The notes beneath the pieces were generated by a model. That model did not search any database. It saw nothing but the letters and a program-made list of their open reading frames with translations, and was not told the origin of the DNA. The translations under genes were made by a program, and so were the position numbers. Positions 36,841 through 50,637 of a DNA stretch of 64,000 nt are shown in pieces (position 1 is the first letter of the stretch; every line of letters starts with the position of its first letter). Source of the DNA: Paracoccaceae bacterium (lineage in GTDB: Bacteria > Pseudomonadota > Alphaproteobacteria > Rhodobacterales > Rhodobacteraceae); the NCBI GenBank assembly GCA_020425085.1, contig JAGQRW010000007.1, positions 62,001 through 126,000 of the forward strand. Reading direction: 5' to 3'.

Positions 36841-38088
36841 ATGTTCAAGCCCAGCCCTGAGGCGGAACCGCAGTTTTCTCAGCCGATCCGCCAGATCATG
36901 ACGATGATCGCCATCATTGCACTGGTCGCGGCAGGCGGCTGGATGGCGCATGAGCCGATCATCGGTGTGGTCATGTCAAACCCCTATCTGAACGGCGTCA
37001 TCGTCCTGGTTTTCGGGATCGGTGTGGTTTCCTGTTTCTGGCAGGTGTTCGGGCTGATTTCTTCGGTCAACTGGATCGAAGGATTTGCCGTTGACCGGGC
37101 CGGGCATGAATTCGTCGGCGCACCGCGCCTGCTGTCATCGCTGGCCACATTGTTGAAATCGCGTGAGGCGCGTTCGCAGATCAGTGCCTCATCTTCGCGT
37201 TCGATCCTCGACAGCATGGCAACGCGGCTGGATGAAACCCGCGAGATTACCCGATACATCATCAACCTACTGATTTTCCTTGGTCTTTTGGGAACATTCT
37301 ACGGGCTTGCCACCACGGTTCCGGCGGTGGTCGATACCATCCGATCGCTGGCACCGACCGAAGGCGAGGGTGGGGTGGAGGTTTTCGGCCGACTGATGAC
37401 CGGTCTGGAAAAGCAGCTTGGCGGCATGGGAACGGCGTTTTCATCCTCGCTGCTGGGTCTGGCGGGTTCGTTGGTGGTCGGATTGCTGGATCTGTTCACT
37501 GGCCATGGACAGAACCGCTTTTACCGCGAGCTTGAGGAATGGCTTTCGACCATCACCCAGGTCAGCTATTCCAAGCGCGACCAATCGACGGGCGGAACCG
37601 CCAGCCTTGATAGCGGCACCACCGAAATCGCGCTGCACCAGATGGCCGAAAGCTTGGTTGAATTGCAAAAGACCTTCATTCAGACCGATGAGGTTCAGAG
37701 CCAGACTGCACAGCATCTGGCCGAGTTGACGCAGGTCCTGAACAGGTTGAATGCGCGGCTTGCGGAATCGACCGCCGTTGCTTCCACCGCCGCCGCCGAA
37801 ACGCAATCGGCACGGCAGAGCGACCTTTTGGCGCGGCTGGTGACAGGACAGGAGCAGATGCTTGAGGCGATCAGCCAGCAAAGCGATGACGGTATCGACG
37901 CTGAAAGCCGCATGCGCCTGCGCAGCATTGATGTTCAGCTTTTGCGCATCCTCGAAGAACTCTCGGCGGGTCGGCAGGACATGGTTGCGGAACTGCGTAC
38001 CGATATTTCGGCGCTGAACAAGGCGATCCGCAGCTTGAGCCGCAAACCGGCTATGCCGCCAACCTCCCGACCGGGCAGCGGGGACTAG
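36841..38088 (+). CDS. ExbB/MotA-like proton channel protein
   Basis: A 415-residue protein. Hydrophobic helices lie near residues 19-37 and 49-70; after a cytoplasmic stretch a third and fourth helix follow with the MotA/TolQ/ExbB signature (NLLIFLGLLGTFYGLATTVPAVV and MGTAFSSSLLGLAGSLVVGLLDL). The C-terminal 180 residues are a Gln/Ala/Glu-rich coiled coil (ELTQVLNRLNARLAES). ATG 36841 is chosen because the upstream open frame is polar and unlike the family. The partner OmpA-domain gene begins 3 bp after the stop. The pair resembles MotAB/ExbB-TolR stator units; what it drives is unknown. Confidence 0.87.
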   Translation: MFKPSPEAEPQFSQPIRQIMTMIAIIALVAAGGWMAHEPIIGVVMSNPYLNGVIVLVFGIGVVSCFWQVFGLISSVNWIEGFAVDRAGHEFVGAPRLLSSLATLLKSREARSQISASSSRSILDSMATRLDETREITRYIINLLIFLGLLGTFYGLATTVPAVVDTIRSLAPTEGEGGVEVFGRLMTGLEKQLGGMGTAFSSSLLGLAGSLVVGLLDLFTGHGQNRFYRELEEWLSTITQVSYSKRDQSTGGTASLDSGTTEIALHQMAESLVELQKTFIQTDEVQSQTAQHLAELTQVLNRLNARLAESTAVASTAAAETQSARQSDLLARLVTGQEQMLEAISQQSDDGIDAESRMRLRSIDVQLLRILEELSAGRQDMVAELRTDISALNKAIRSLSRKPAMPPTSRPGSGD

Positions 38089-38091
38089 GCA

Positions 38092-40212
38092 ATGGCCAAG
38101 ATCCAGCGCGGCGGACAGCAACGTTTCAGTTCCTCGATCTGGCCCGGATTTGTCGATGCGATGACGGCGCTGTTGCTGGTCTTGATGTTCGTGCTGACGA
38201 TCTTCATGATCGTGCAGTTCATTTTGCGCGAAACCATCTCGACCCAGGACACGCAACTGGACTATCTCAGCGCGCAGGTTGCCAGCCTGGCCGAGGCACT
38301 GGGGCTGGAACAGCAGAAATCCGACGGGCTTGAAGTTGAAGTCGACCGTCTGGGCGGTGAGTTGAGCGATGCCACCACGACCGCTGAAATCCAGACGGCG
38401 CTGATTTCCACCCTGACCCGGCAAACCGAGGCACAACAGACGCAACTGGCGGATTTTGCAGCCAGGGTAACCTCATTCGAGGCACAGGTCGCCTCGTTGC
38501 TGGCCGAACGCGACCGGTTGAGCACCGACAAGCAGGCCCTGGAAGGGCAGGTGTCTGATGCGAACACCCGGAACAAGGCCCTGGTGGCACGAATTTCCGA
38601 AGTCGAGGCGGCCAATCTGCGCGAAGTTTCGGCGCGCGAAGCCCTGCAACTGGCGCTGGCACAGGCCAGAAGCGAAACTGATGAGGCCACGGAAATGGCC
38701 AGACTGGCCGCCGCCAAACGCGAGGCGCTTGAAGCGTTGATTGCCGAAACCAAGGCGACACTCGGGGATCGGGAAACCTCGTTGCAGGCGGCACTGGCGG
38801 CACTGGATGCAGCCAAGGGTGATCTGGACAAGACCACGACCTCATTGACCACAACCAAGTCAGAAGCCGCAGCCCTGAAGGCCGAGCTTGACGCCAAGAA
38901 CGCCAATCTTTCCACCAAGGAAAAAGCGCGCATCGCCGAATTGGCGGCAGCCGAGGCACTGCGCAAACGTCTGGCCGATGTCGAATCCGCGCTAAGCGAC
39001 GAGGAAAAATCCAAGCTGGCAGAGATGGCCGCCGCCGAGGCGCTGCGCGAGAAGCTGAAGAACAGTCAGGCGGAACTGACGGCAATGACCCTGGCGCTGG
39101 AACAGCAAAGGCGCGATGCCGAAGATACCCTGACCATGCTGGCAGCAGCAGAAACCGCCAGAAAAAACCTTGATGACCTGCTGGCCTCGGCGCTGGCGAT
39201 GCAGAAAAAGGCCGAGATCGAACGGGATCAAGCGAAAGGGCAGGTGACGGTACTGGCGACCGACAAGAAGGCCTTGAACGATCGGCTGGCGGCGGTGGTG
39301 GCGCAACTTCAGTCGCGCGGCGACGATGCCAGCCAACAACTGGCCAAGGCCGATGCGACCCGCGAGGATCTGGAAAAACGTCTGGCGGCGGCGCTGGCGG
39401 CAAAACTGGCGGCGGAACAGGCGGGCGAACAAGCCATGACCGAAGCGGAACAGCGTCAGGCCCTGCTGAAGCAGGCCAATGAAGTATTGGCAGCAGAAAA
39501 GTCACGATCCGCAAAAACCCAGCGTGAGGTTGCGCTGCTCAACCAGCAGACCGCTGCCTTGCGTAAGCAGTTGAACGCCCTGCAATCGCTGCTGGACGAT
39601 GCCGAAAGTCGAGACATCGCCGCCAAGGTCCAGATCAAGAATCTCGGGGCCAATCTCAACATGGCGCTGGCGCAGGTTGCCGCCGAACAGCGTAACCGCC
39701 TCAAGCTGGAGGAAAGCGAAAGAAAACGGCTGGAGGCTGAAGCCAAAGACCTTGAAAAGTACAAGTCCGAGTTTTTTGGCCAGTTGCGCGAATTGCTGGG
39801 CAACCGTGAAGGCGTCAGGATCGTAGGCGACCGTTTCGTGTTCTCGTCCGAGGTGCTGTTCCAGCCGGGAGACGTTGATCTCTCGGAAGAAGGCAAGGGC
39901 GAAATTGCCAAGGTGGCCAGGGTGATCAAGGATATTGCGGACAAGATTCCGCCGGATATAGACTGGATCCTCAGGGTTGATGGCCATACCGATGATGTGC
40001 CGCTGGTCAGCGGTGGCAAATATGCCGACAACTGGGAATTGAGCCAGGGCCGCGCCCTTTCGGTGGTGCGCTACATGATCGACGAACTCGGGATTCCTGC
40101 CAACCGTCTGGCGGCGGCCGGGTTTGGCGAATACCAGCCGGTCAACCGCGAAGACAGCAAAGAGGCGCGGGCACAAAACCGGCGGATCGAGTTGAAATTC
40201 ACCGAGAAATAG
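38092..40212 (+). CDS. OmpA-domain coiled-coil protein, MotB-like partner
   Basis: A 706-residue protein. Residues about 23-48 are one membrane helix preceded by FVDAMTALLLVLMFVLTIF, with D24 in the position of the MotB/ExbD proton-carrying Asp. About 500 residues of Ala/Glu/Leu/Lys coiled coil follow, including repeated AAAEALRKRLADVE-like units. The C-terminal OmpA domain (about 575-706) shows RVDGHTDDVPL and AQNRRIELKF, fitting peptidoglycan binding. The coiled coil would span the periplasm at considerable length. Translated with the ExbB-like gene; terminates before the convergent M23 gene. Confidence 0.88.
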   Translation: MAKIQRGGQQRFSSSIWPGFVDAMTALLLVLMFVLTIFMIVQFILRETISTQDTQLDYLSAQVASLAEALGLEQQKSDGLEVEVDRLGGELSDATTTAEIQTALISTLTRQTEAQQTQLADFAARVTSFEAQVASLLAERDRLSTDKQALEGQVSDANTRNKALVARISEVEAANLREVSAREALQLALAQARSETDEATEMARLAAAKREALEALIAETKATLGDRETSLQAALAALDAAKGDLDKTTTSLTTTKSEAAALKAELDAKNANLSTKEKARIAELAAAEALRKRLADVESALSDEEKSKLAEMAAAEALREKLKNSQAELTAMTLALEQQRRDAEDTLTMLAAAETARKNLDDLLASALAMQKKAEIERDQAKGQVTVLATDKKALNDRLAAVVAQLQSRGDDASQQLAKADATREDLEKRLAAALAAKLAAEQAGEQAMTEAEQRQALLKQANEVLAAEKSRSAKTQREVALLNQQTAALRKQLNALQSLLDDAESRDIAAKVQIKNLGANLNMALAQVAAEQRNRLKLEESERKRLEAEAKDLEKYKSEFFGQLRELLGNREGVRIVGDRFVFSSEVLFQPGDVDLSEEGKGEIAKVARVIKDIADKIPPDIDWILRVDGHTDDVPLVSGGKYADNWELSQGRALSVVRYMIDELGIPANRLAAAGFGEYQPVNREDSKEARAQNRRIELKFTEK

Positions 40213-40239
40213 CGTTTTCCATCTGTCCGCCCATGGCCG

Positions 40240-41214
40240 TCAGTCGATGGTGATGTGGGCTGTTCGCTGATCGAGCATTTGATTGCCCCTCAGGATTTCC
40301 ACCGTTCCGTCATATCTGCCCTTTGGCCAGGTACTGGCGGTACGCTTTTTGCCGATGAAACGATATGCCTCGGCCCGGTCGCGGCTGACGGTCTCGGAGT
40401 GTTCTGTCAGAATGCCACCGTCCGGCATGCGAATGGAAATCTGGATTTCGTCGCCGCGCGACAGGCCATAAAAGTACCCCCAGATGGTAATTGCCGGGGC
40501 ATCGACGGTAAGGGTTTCAGGGGATATCGGGCCGTTGCGCACGGTTTCATAGTCAACCGCCGAACTGGCAAATCCCAGTGCCATGATGCCACCTGGCGCA
40601 TAGGCAATCGGTTTTGCCCAAAGCTGCGGCGGATCATCGCCACAAGTGGTGATGTCGGTCGGGTGGAACGGATCAACCAGCCGCTCGCCTTCACTGATCT
40701 TGATATGCAGGTGGGGAAACTCGGTCAGGCCGCTGAGGCCGACCAGTCCCATCGGCTGACCACGGTCAACCCGGTCACCGGCTGTGACGCTGATCGAGTC
40801 CTTGCGCATGTGGCAATACTGACTGTGCCAGCCATCGCCATGGTCGATCAGTACCCCGTTGCCGCATTCCTTTCCGGCAATATCCGGCGCATTCGGGCTG
40901 TACTGGGCAATGTCGGGCATGGCGTCGCGGGTGGCCAGAACCTTGCCGGGTGCAGCAGCCAATACCGCAACGCCGCTACCTTTTATCGTCGCAATGTGGG
41001 CGACGCGGATATCGGTTCCCTTGTGGCCATCATAGCTGCGCGACCCACAGGTGAAATCAAGCGCATCAGGGCCGGGATCGTGATCGACATATTGCTGAAT
41101 GAAACAATCCTGCCCAAGCACGCAATCAATCGGTAACGACAGGCTGGGTGGATCGGCCATCGCAGCCGTTGCCGACCAGATCGCCGCAAGCCCGACTATT
41201 GCCCGCAAATGCAT
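40240..41214 (-). CDS. M23 family metallopeptidase
   Basis: A 324-residue exported LytM-type zinc endopeptidase. Signal peptide about 1-20 (IVGLAAIWSATAAMA). Zinc ligands are HKGTD (H64, D68) and HLHI (H170, with H168), with a further catalytic His in YCHM (H135), all in the order of M23. The C-terminal 120 residues form an extra beta-rich domain. It should cut peptide cross-links of the cell wall. It starts 10 bp after the clpA stop, so it may be read through from clpA, although function differs. Confidence 0.92.
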   Translation of the reverse strand: MHLRAIVGLAAIWSATAAMADPPSLSLPIDCVLGQDCFIQQYVDHDPGPDALDFTCGSRSYDGHKGTDIRVAHIATIKGSGVAVLAAAPGKVLATRDAMPDIAQYSPNAPDIAGKECGNGVLIDHGDGWHSQYCHMRKDSISVTAGDRVDRGQPMGLVGLSGLTEFPHLHIKISEGERLVDPFHPTDITTCGDDPPQLWAKPIAYAPGGIMALGFASSAVDYETVRNGPISPETLTVDAPAITIWGYFYGLSRGDEIQISIRMPDGGILTEHSETVSRDRAEAYRFIGKKRTASTWPKGRYDGTVEILRGNQMLDQRTAHITID

Positions 41215-41224
41215 CCGCTTGGGA

Positions 41225-43546
41225 TCAATCTGCGGTCAGCAGTGGTGGCTTGTCACCCCTCAATCTCGGTTTTTCCGGTGCTTCAAACCGCAGGTCGAGT
41301 TTGCCGTCCTTCATGCCAACCTTGACGATACCGCCCTTGAGAAGCTTGCCGAACAGCAATTCCTCGGCCAGCGGTTTCTTGATGTTTTCCTGAATCACCC
41401 GCGCCAGTGGGCGTGCGCCCATCCGGTCGTCATACCCTTTGTCGGCCAGCCACTCCGCCGCCGGGCGCGTCAGTTCGATCATGACGTTGCGATCCATCAG
41501 TTGTGCTTCGAGTTGCAGAACAAACTTGTCGACCACTTGCAGGATAACTTCCTTGCTGAGCGGCGCGAATGAGATCACCGCATCCAGCCGGTTGCGAAAT
41601 TCCGGTGTGAATGTTCGTTCGATGGCGGCGGTATCCTCGCCGTCGCGGCGGTCACGGCCAAAGCCGATTGCGGATTTCGCAAGCTCGGTGGCACCGGCAT
41701 TCGAGGTCATGATCAGAACCACATTGCGGAAATCCACCGTGCGGCCGTTGTGATCAGTCAGCTTGCCGTGATCCATCACCTGCAACAGGATGTTATAGAC
41801 ATCCGGATGCGCCTTTTCGATCTCATCCAGCAGCAATACGCAATGCGGATGCTGATCGACGCCATCGGTCAGCAATCCGCCCTGATCAAAACCGACATAG
41901 CCGGGCGGTGCGCCGATCAGGCGGGAAACTGCGTGCTTTTCCATATATTCCGACATGTCAAAGCGCAGCAGCTCCACCCCCAGCGTGTCGGCCAGTTGTC
42001 GGGCAACCTCGGTCTTGCCAACGCCGGTGGGGCCGGCAAACAGATAGTTGCCGATGGGTTTTTCCGGCTCACGCAACCCGGCGCGGCTTAGCTTGATGGC
42101 CGAGGACAGCGCGTCGATCGCCTGATCCTGGCCAAACACCACCCGCTTCAGCGCACTTTCCAGATCGCGCAACACCTCTGCATCGCCTTTGGAAACGTTC
42201 TTGGGTGGTATACGCGCGATCTTGGCAACCACCGCCTCGATCTCTTTCGGGCCGATGGTCTTGCGGCGTTTGCTGTCCGGCAGCAGGTGCTGCGCCGCCC
42301 CCGCCTCGTCGATCACGTCGATTGCCTTGTCGGGCAGTTTCCGGTCATGGATATAGCGCGCCGACAGTTCCACCGCATTCCTGATCGCATCAGCGGTATA
42401 TTTCACATCGTGATGCTTTTCGAAATAGGTCTTTATGCCCTTCAGGATCTTGACGGTATCTTCGACACTTGGCTCATTCACGTCGATCTTCTGGAACCGC
42501 CGCGACAGCGCACGGTCCTTTTCGAAATGCTGGCGGAACTCCTTGTAGGTGGTCGATCCCATGCATCTGAGCTTGCCACCCTGCAAGGCCGGTTTCAGCA
42601 GATTGCTTGCATCCATCGCCCCGCCCGAAGTGGCACCGGCACCGATCACCGTATGGATTTCGTCAATGAACAGAATCGCGTCGGGATGTTCTTCCATCTC
42701 GGACATGACCGCTTTCAGGCGTTCCTCGAAATCGCCGCGATAGCGGGTGCCTGCCAGCAACGCGCCCATGTCGAGCGCGAAAATCGTCGCATTGGCCAGA
42801 ATATCCGGGGTGTTCCCCTCGACAATGCGATAGGCCAACCCTTCGGCTATGGCGGTCTTGCCGACACCGGGGTCACCAACCAGCAACGGGTTGTTCTTGC
42901 GCCGCCGGCACAGAACCTGAATACACCGCTCGACCTCATTGTCGCGCCCGATCAATGGATCAACTTCGCCTTTGCGCGCCTTGGCGTTCAGATTGACGCA
43001 ATACTTGTCAAGCGCGGTTTCGCGCGCCTCACCCTCAACCGTGGCCTGGGCTTCGTTGTGCAAGTCTTCGGCCCCCGAAAGCGGGCGGCTTTCGGAATGG
43101 CCGGGATCCTTGGCAACGCCATGCGAGATATAATTCACCGCATCATAACGCGTCATGTCCTGTTCCTGCAAAAAGAACGCCGCATTGCTTTCACGTTCGG
43201 CAAAGATCGCCACCAGAACATTGGCCCCTGTCACCTCGGTGCGTCCGGAACTCTGGACATGGATGGCGGCACGCTGGATCACCCGCTGAAAGGCGGTGGT
43301 GGGTGCTGCTTCCGAGCCGTCGATATCCGAAACCAGCGTCGCCAATTCCTCGTCGATGAATTCGGTCAGCGCCGTTTCCAGTACATCCAGATCGACACCA
43401 CAGGCGCGCATTACCTTGGCCGCTTCCGGTTCGTCGATCAGCGCCAGTAATAGATGTTCAAGTGTTGCCAGTTCATGTTTCCGCGCATTGGCCAGTGCCA
43501 GTGCCGCGTGAATCGCCTGCTCCAGCGTGTTCGAGAATGATGGCAT
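41225..43546 (-). CDS. clpA: ATP-dependent Clp protease ATP-binding subunit ClpA
   Basis: A 773-residue Hsp100 unfoldase that feeds substrates, including ClpS-delivered N-degron proteins, to ClpP. Order: double Clp-N repeat (1-145), AAA1 with Walker [10 protein letters not shown] (about 217-225) and [16 protein letters not shown]2 with GPTGVGKTE (about 498-506) and [14 protein letters not shown], then the C-terminal small domain. There is no long ClpB-type middle coiled coil. ATG 43546 follows GGAGGG at six-base spacing, better than the upstream ATGs at 43561-43564. clpS is not next to it, unlike many relatives; the 198-bp upstream gap shows no clear gene. Confidence 0.96.
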   Translation of the reverse strand: MPSFSNTLEQAIHAALALANARKHELATLEHLLLALIDEPEAAKVMRACGVDLDVLETALTEFIDEELATLVSDIDGSEAAPTTAFQRVIQRAAIHVQSSGRTEVTGANVLVAIFAERESNAAFFLQEQDMTRYDAVNYISHGVAKDPGHSESRPLSGAEDLHNEAQATVEGEARETALDKYCVNLNAKARKGEVDPLIGRDNEVERCIQVLCRRRKNNPLLVGDPGVGKTAIAEGLAYRIVEGNTPDILANATIFALDMGALLAGTRYRGDFEERLKAVMSEMEEHPDAILFIDEIHTVIGAGATSGGAMDASNLLKPALQGGKLRCMGSTTYKEFRQHFEKDRALSRRFQKIDVNEPSVEDTVKILKGIKTYFEKHHDVKYTADAIRNAVELSARYIHDRKLPDKAIDVIDEAGAAQHLLPDSKRRKTIGPKEIEAVVAKIARIPPKNVSKGDAEVLRDLESALKRVVFGQDQAIDALSSAIKLSRAGLREPEKPIGNYLFAGPTGVGKTEVARQLADTLGVELLRFDMSEYMEKHAVSRLIGAPPGYVGFDQGGLLTDGVDQHPHCVLLLDEIEKAHPDVYNILLQVMDHGKLTDHNGRTVDFRNVVLIMTSNAGATELAKSAIGFGRDRRDGEDTAAIERTFTPEFRNRLDAVISFAPLSKEVILQVVDKFVLQLEAQLMDRNVMIELTRPAAEWLADKGYDDRMGARPLARVIQENIKKPLAEELLFGKLLKGGIVKVGMKDGKLDLRFEAPEKPRLRGDKPPLLTAD

Positions 43547-43744
43547 GCTCAGCCCTCCCATCATGATCCTGGTTCTGGAAGTGTCCCAAAACCTGCCCGA
43601 TCATGCAATCCATAACCTTAAACTTCGGTTTTATTGAGGCGGCTTCAACCCCTAATTCGACAAAACTTTTCACGATTAAGAAATATTTGAGGTTTTCCGC
43701 TCAAAGGTGCCAATTCCCGGGGCCGTGGCGGGACGCAAGGCCCG

Positions 43745-44512
43745 TCAGAAATTGTCCTTGCGCTTGCGAATCTCGGCAAAAACCTCAGCATCCGATGCGT
43801 CTTTCATGCCGATTGCCGCCTTCACTTCGGCGCGACCGGCCCGCAAGAACGGATTGGTTGCCATCTCAAGTTCCAGCGTTGCGCCCATGGTGTCGTCGCC
43901 TCTTGCCCGCGCTTCGGAAATCTGCCGGGTACGCTCGATCAACGCCCTGTTTTCGGGTTCGATCGACATGGCGAACTTGGCGTTGCTGGCGGTGTATTCA
44001 TGGCCGGAATATATCCGCGTCTCAGCCGGCAGTTCCATCAGCTTGGTCAGGCTGGCCCACATCATTTCCGCATCGCCCTCGAACAGACGCCCGCAGCCCA
44101 TGATCATCAGGCTGTCACCGGTAAACAGTGCATTGCCTTCAGCGAAATGATAGGCAACGTGGCCTTTGGTATGGCCGGAAACATCATGGACCTCGACGGT
44201 CTGATTGCCCAACTGAAACGCGTCGCCTTCGGCCACACCAAGCGCCAGTTGCGGCAATCGGTGCATATCGGCCCTTGCCCCGACAATGGGGGCATCAATG
44301 GCCTGGTGCAGAACATCCACCCCGCCGATATGGTCGGGATGATGATGCGTCAGCAGGATCTGGTTCAAACCCCAGCCCTTGAACGAAAGCGCCCTCAGGA
44401 TCGGCGCGGCATCGGGTACGTCGATCACCGCGACTTCACCGGTTTCACCGTCCCGAACGGCATAGGCGTAGTTGTCATTGAGGCAGGGAATGGTCAGGAT
44501 TTCGACAGGCAT
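43745..44512 (-). CDS. gloB: Hydroxyacylglutathione hydrolase (glyoxalase II)
   Basis: A 255-residue metallo-beta-lactamase-fold enzyme that hydrolyses S-lactoylglutathione to lactate and glutathione. The binuclear metal motif THHHPDH is residues 55-61; further ligands are in GHTKGHV (near 114) and FTGDSLMIMGCGRLFEGDA (near 130-148), and YSGHEYTASN near 168 completes the site. The C-terminal helical domain binds the glutathione part. It belongs with gshA and the ChaC-like gene to glutathione metabolism but is a separate unit. Confidence 0.95.
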   Translation of the reverse strand: MPVEILTIPCLNDNYAYAVRDGETGEVAVIDVPDAAPILRALSFKGWGLNQILLTHHHPDHIGGVDVLHQAIDAPIVGARADMHRLPQLALGVAEGDAFQLGNQTVEVHDVSGHTKGHVAYHFAEGNALFTGDSLMIMGCGRLFEGDAEMMWASLTKLMELPAETRIYSGHEYTASNAKFAMSIEPENRALIERTRQISEARARGDDTMGATLELEMATNPFLRAGRAEVKAAIGMKDASDAEVFAEIRKRKDNF

Positions 44513-44577
44513 GGCTTTTTCGCGTTTCTGATACTAGGTTCTGACGGGAACAATCCCCTATCGCGGGACCGGATGCA

Positions 44578-45369
44578 ATGCACTTGGACGTGGTCGACCT
44601 GAAAGCCTTCTATTACCGCACCCAACTGGGGCGTGTGGCACAGCGCGCAGTGCGTGAAAAGATCGGCCAATTCTGGCCCTCGGTCCGGAATGAGACATTG
44701 GCCGGTTTCGGCTTTGCCGTGCCGGTTCTCAGGCCGTTTCTGGGGCAGGCGCGGCGGGTGATCTGCCTGATGCCGGGACAGCAGGGGGTGTTGCCATGGC
44801 CCGAGGGGCAGGCCAACATATCTGTCCTTTGCGGTGAAACCACCTGGCCGCTACCGACCGGCTTTGTGGACAGGCTGGTGGTGATGCACGGGCTTGAAAC
44901 CTCGGACTGTGTCGGTGAACTGCTTGACGAAATGTGGCGGGTGCTGGCACCGGGCGGACGGGCGCTGTTCATCGTTCCGAACCGTTCGGGGCTTTGGTCA
45001 AGGCGCGATGTGACGCCGTTCGGCTTTGGCCGCCCCTACAGCCTGAAGCAGCTCGAAACCCAGTTGCAAGCGCATCGTTTTCTGCCGGAACGTCACATGG
45101 CGGCGCTATTCTCTCCGCCAAGTGCGCGACGGTTCTGGCTGAAGGCCGCCCCGGTCTGGGAACGGATGGGTCAGGCCATCAGCACGCATCTGGCCGGCGG
45201 CGTCCTGCTGGTGGAGGCAAGCAAACAGGTCTATGCCCCCAGTGACCGGGGCACCCCGGTAAGCGTTCGGCGACCACTGCGGGTGCTGGAAGGTATCGGC
45301 GGTCCCTCGCCCGAACCGGTTTCCAGTCACCGGGGGACCAACCGGTTGCCTGGCCGGCGGATTCGCTGA
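44578..45369 (+). CDS. Class I SAM-dependent methyltransferase
   Basis: A 263-residue protein with a Methyltransf_11-like core: after a helical start ([22 protein letters not shown]), a [11 protein letters not shown] strand-loop near 97-107 and [19 protein letters not shown] near 115-133 are the post-I and motif III features. The motif I Gly-rich loop is weak (residues about 43-60), so SAM binding is inferred from layout. The C-terminal 60 residues are Arg/Pro/Gly-rich and probably disordered. Substrate unknown. It is divergent from gloB. Confidence 0.82.
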   Translation: MHLDVVDLKAFYYRTQLGRVAQRAVREKIGQFWPSVRNETLAGFGFAVPVLRPFLGQARRVICLMPGQQGVLPWPEGQANISVLCGETTWPLPTGFVDRLVVMHGLETSDCVGELLDEMWRVLAPGGRALFIVPNRSGLWSRRDVTPFGFGRPYSLKQLETQLQAHRFLPERHMAALFSPPSARRFWLKAAPVWERMGQAISTHLAGGVLLVEASKQVYAPSDRGTPVSVRRPLRVLEGIGGPSPEPVSSHRGTNRLPGRRIR

Positions 45370-45591
45370 AATCATCGGCGCAATCGACAGAATTGGTGCA
45401 AACGCTTGGATTTGTGCGGTTTTTGAAGCTTCAAAGCGTCGCAGGTTTTTTTGTTGTACGTTTAAGTAGCTGTTAAATATCGAAAATAATTCGCTCTGGC
45501 AAAGCGGCTAAGCGGTTGCCAGCCCAACTAAGCTCTGCTATCACCGCGCCGATTTAGACGTGCATACATTCGTGTGCGTTCGCACTCCAAG

Positions 45592-45618
45592 CCGGGTCTT
45601 TTGTCGCTGAAAGCCCGG
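45592..45618 (+). promoter_or_regulatory. Leader hairpin upstream of atpH
   Basis: In the 275-bp gap 45370-45644 before the atp cluster. CCGGGT-CTTT (45592 on) pairs with AAAG-CCCGG (45610-45618) leaving one bulged T. A smaller GTGC-GTTC-GCAC hairpin lies at about 45574-45585. Both are in the probable leader of the atpHAGDC transcript. The AT-rich stretch near 45450-45490 is the likely promoter region, but no clear -35/-10 pair was fixed. Confidence 0.35.
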
Positions 45619-45644
45619 AAAAGCCAGACTTCGGAAGGGTCTTC

Positions 45645-46204
45645 GTGTCGGAAACAGCTTCTATTTCGCAGGGTATTGCGGCGCGCTATGCGACAGCGGT
45701 ATTCGATCTGGCCAAAGAGGCCGGGAAACTGCCCGCTATCGAAAAGGATATCGAGGCATTGCAACAGGCCATTGCCAGCAGCGCCGATTTTCGCGAACTG
45801 ATCACCTCGCCGGTGATTTCACGCGATCAGCAGTCCGGCGCCATAGCGGCGATTGCCAGGAAAATGGCGCTGAATGGCATTACCGCCAGCACGCTTGGTC
45901 TGATGGCTGACAAGCGTCGCCTGTTCGTGTTGCCGCAACTGGCCAGCGCCATCATGACGCTGATTGCCGAAGACAGGGGCGAAGTGACCGCCGAAGTCAC
46001 CTCGGCACGGAAACTGAACAAGACGCAGGAAACCAAATTGGCCGACGCGCTGAAAAAGGCGGTTGGCAAGGATGTAAATATCAAGGCTAGCGTTGATGAG
46101 AAACTCATCGGTGGACTTGTCGTCAAAGTGGGTTCAAGGATGATTGACAGTTCGATCGCCTCCAAGCTCTCCAATCTTCAAAATGCAATGAAAGAGGTCG
46201 GATA

Positions 46205-46205
<1 letters not shown>
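45645..46205 (+). CDS. atpH: ATP synthase F1 subunit delta
   Basis: A 186-residue delta subunit, which links the F1 head to the peripheral stalk b subunits. Typical opening [18 protein letters not shown] (about 10-27) and C-terminal [26 protein letters not shown] block (about 148-173). The start is GTG, supported by GGAAGGG at good spacing. First gene of the atpHAGDC cluster; the stop TAA shares its last A with the atpA ATG. The F0 genes are not in the window. Confidence 0.96.
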
Positions 46206-47743
<1,538 letters not shown>

Positions 47744-47776
47744 CCCCGGCCTTAAGGAACAAGGAGCTTTGCTGAG

Positions 47777-50094
<2,318 letters not shown>

Positions 50095-50107
50095 TCAGGG
50101 GGGCCAG

Positions 50108-50506
50108 ATGGCCGATATGATGCAGTTTGACCTGGTGTCGCCGGAACGGATGCTGGCCTCGCTTCAAGCCTCGGAGATCGAAATCCCCGGGGCCGAAGGC
50201 GATTTCACCGCCATGGCCGATCATGCCACGCTGGTCACCACCCTTCGACCCGGCATCCTGAAGGTCAAAGGCGCAGACGGCGTGTCCGAATTCGTGGTCA
50301 CCGGCGGATTTGTCGAGATTACCGCCGGTAGCGCCTCGGTTCTGGCAGAAGCGGCGGTGCCGCGTGCCGATGTCACCCGCGCCATCGCCGATCAGATGAT
50401 CGCCGAGGCTGAAGCCCGCGTTGCCGAAACCAACGGTATCGCCCGCGACAGCGCCGACAAGCGGTTGGCAGATACAAGGATAATGGTCCAGACACTGGGT
50501 CTGTAA
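50108..50506 (+). CDS. atpC: ATP synthase F1 subunit epsilon
   Basis: A 132-residue central-stalk subunit. The N-terminal beta-sandwich contains [22 protein letters not shown]-type strand turns (residues 10-31, read in two parts) and [19 protein letters not shown]; the C-terminal helical pair, which can inhibit ATP hydrolysis in other bacteria, is near 95-130. Last gene of the cluster, followed within 30 bp by a strong terminator. Confidence 0.95.
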   Translation: MADMMQFDLVSPERMLASLQASEIEIPGAEGDFTAMADHATLVTTLRPGILKVKGADGVSEFVVTGGFVEITAGSASVLAEAAVPRADVTRAIADQMIAEAEARVAETNGIARDSADKRLADTRIMVQTLGL

Positions 50507-50533
50507 ATCGTTTACCTGAAAGAGGATTTCCAA

Positions 50534-50561
50534 AGGCTTCGGTTTGTCCGGAGCCTTTTTT
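50534..50561 (+). terminator. Rho-independent terminator of atpHAGDC
   Basis: AGGCTTCGG (50534-50542) pairs with CCGGAGCCT (50548-50556) with one G.T pair and a five-base loop, followed by TTTTT. It begins 28 bp after the atpC stop and is the clearest terminator of the region. Confidence 0.9.
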
Positions 50562-50637
50562 ACCTATATTTCGTAATTTCGCCGTAATCTTTGATAAAAC
50601 CAGCATTGTGACCAACCAGAACGGTATCAGGGCAACG

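Noticed and set aside
36841-40212. Zorya-type anti-phage system (ZorA/ZorB-like pair)
   Set aside because: The MotA-like plus OmpA/MotB-like pair resembles ZorAB, but no ZorC, ZorD or ZorE gene follows; the next genes are an M23 peptidase and clpA on the other strand. A housekeeping envelope stator fits better.
42287-43450. 387-residue plus-strand open frame opposite clpA
   Set aside because: Fully covered by the well-supported clpA frame, with no motif or ribosome site of its own.
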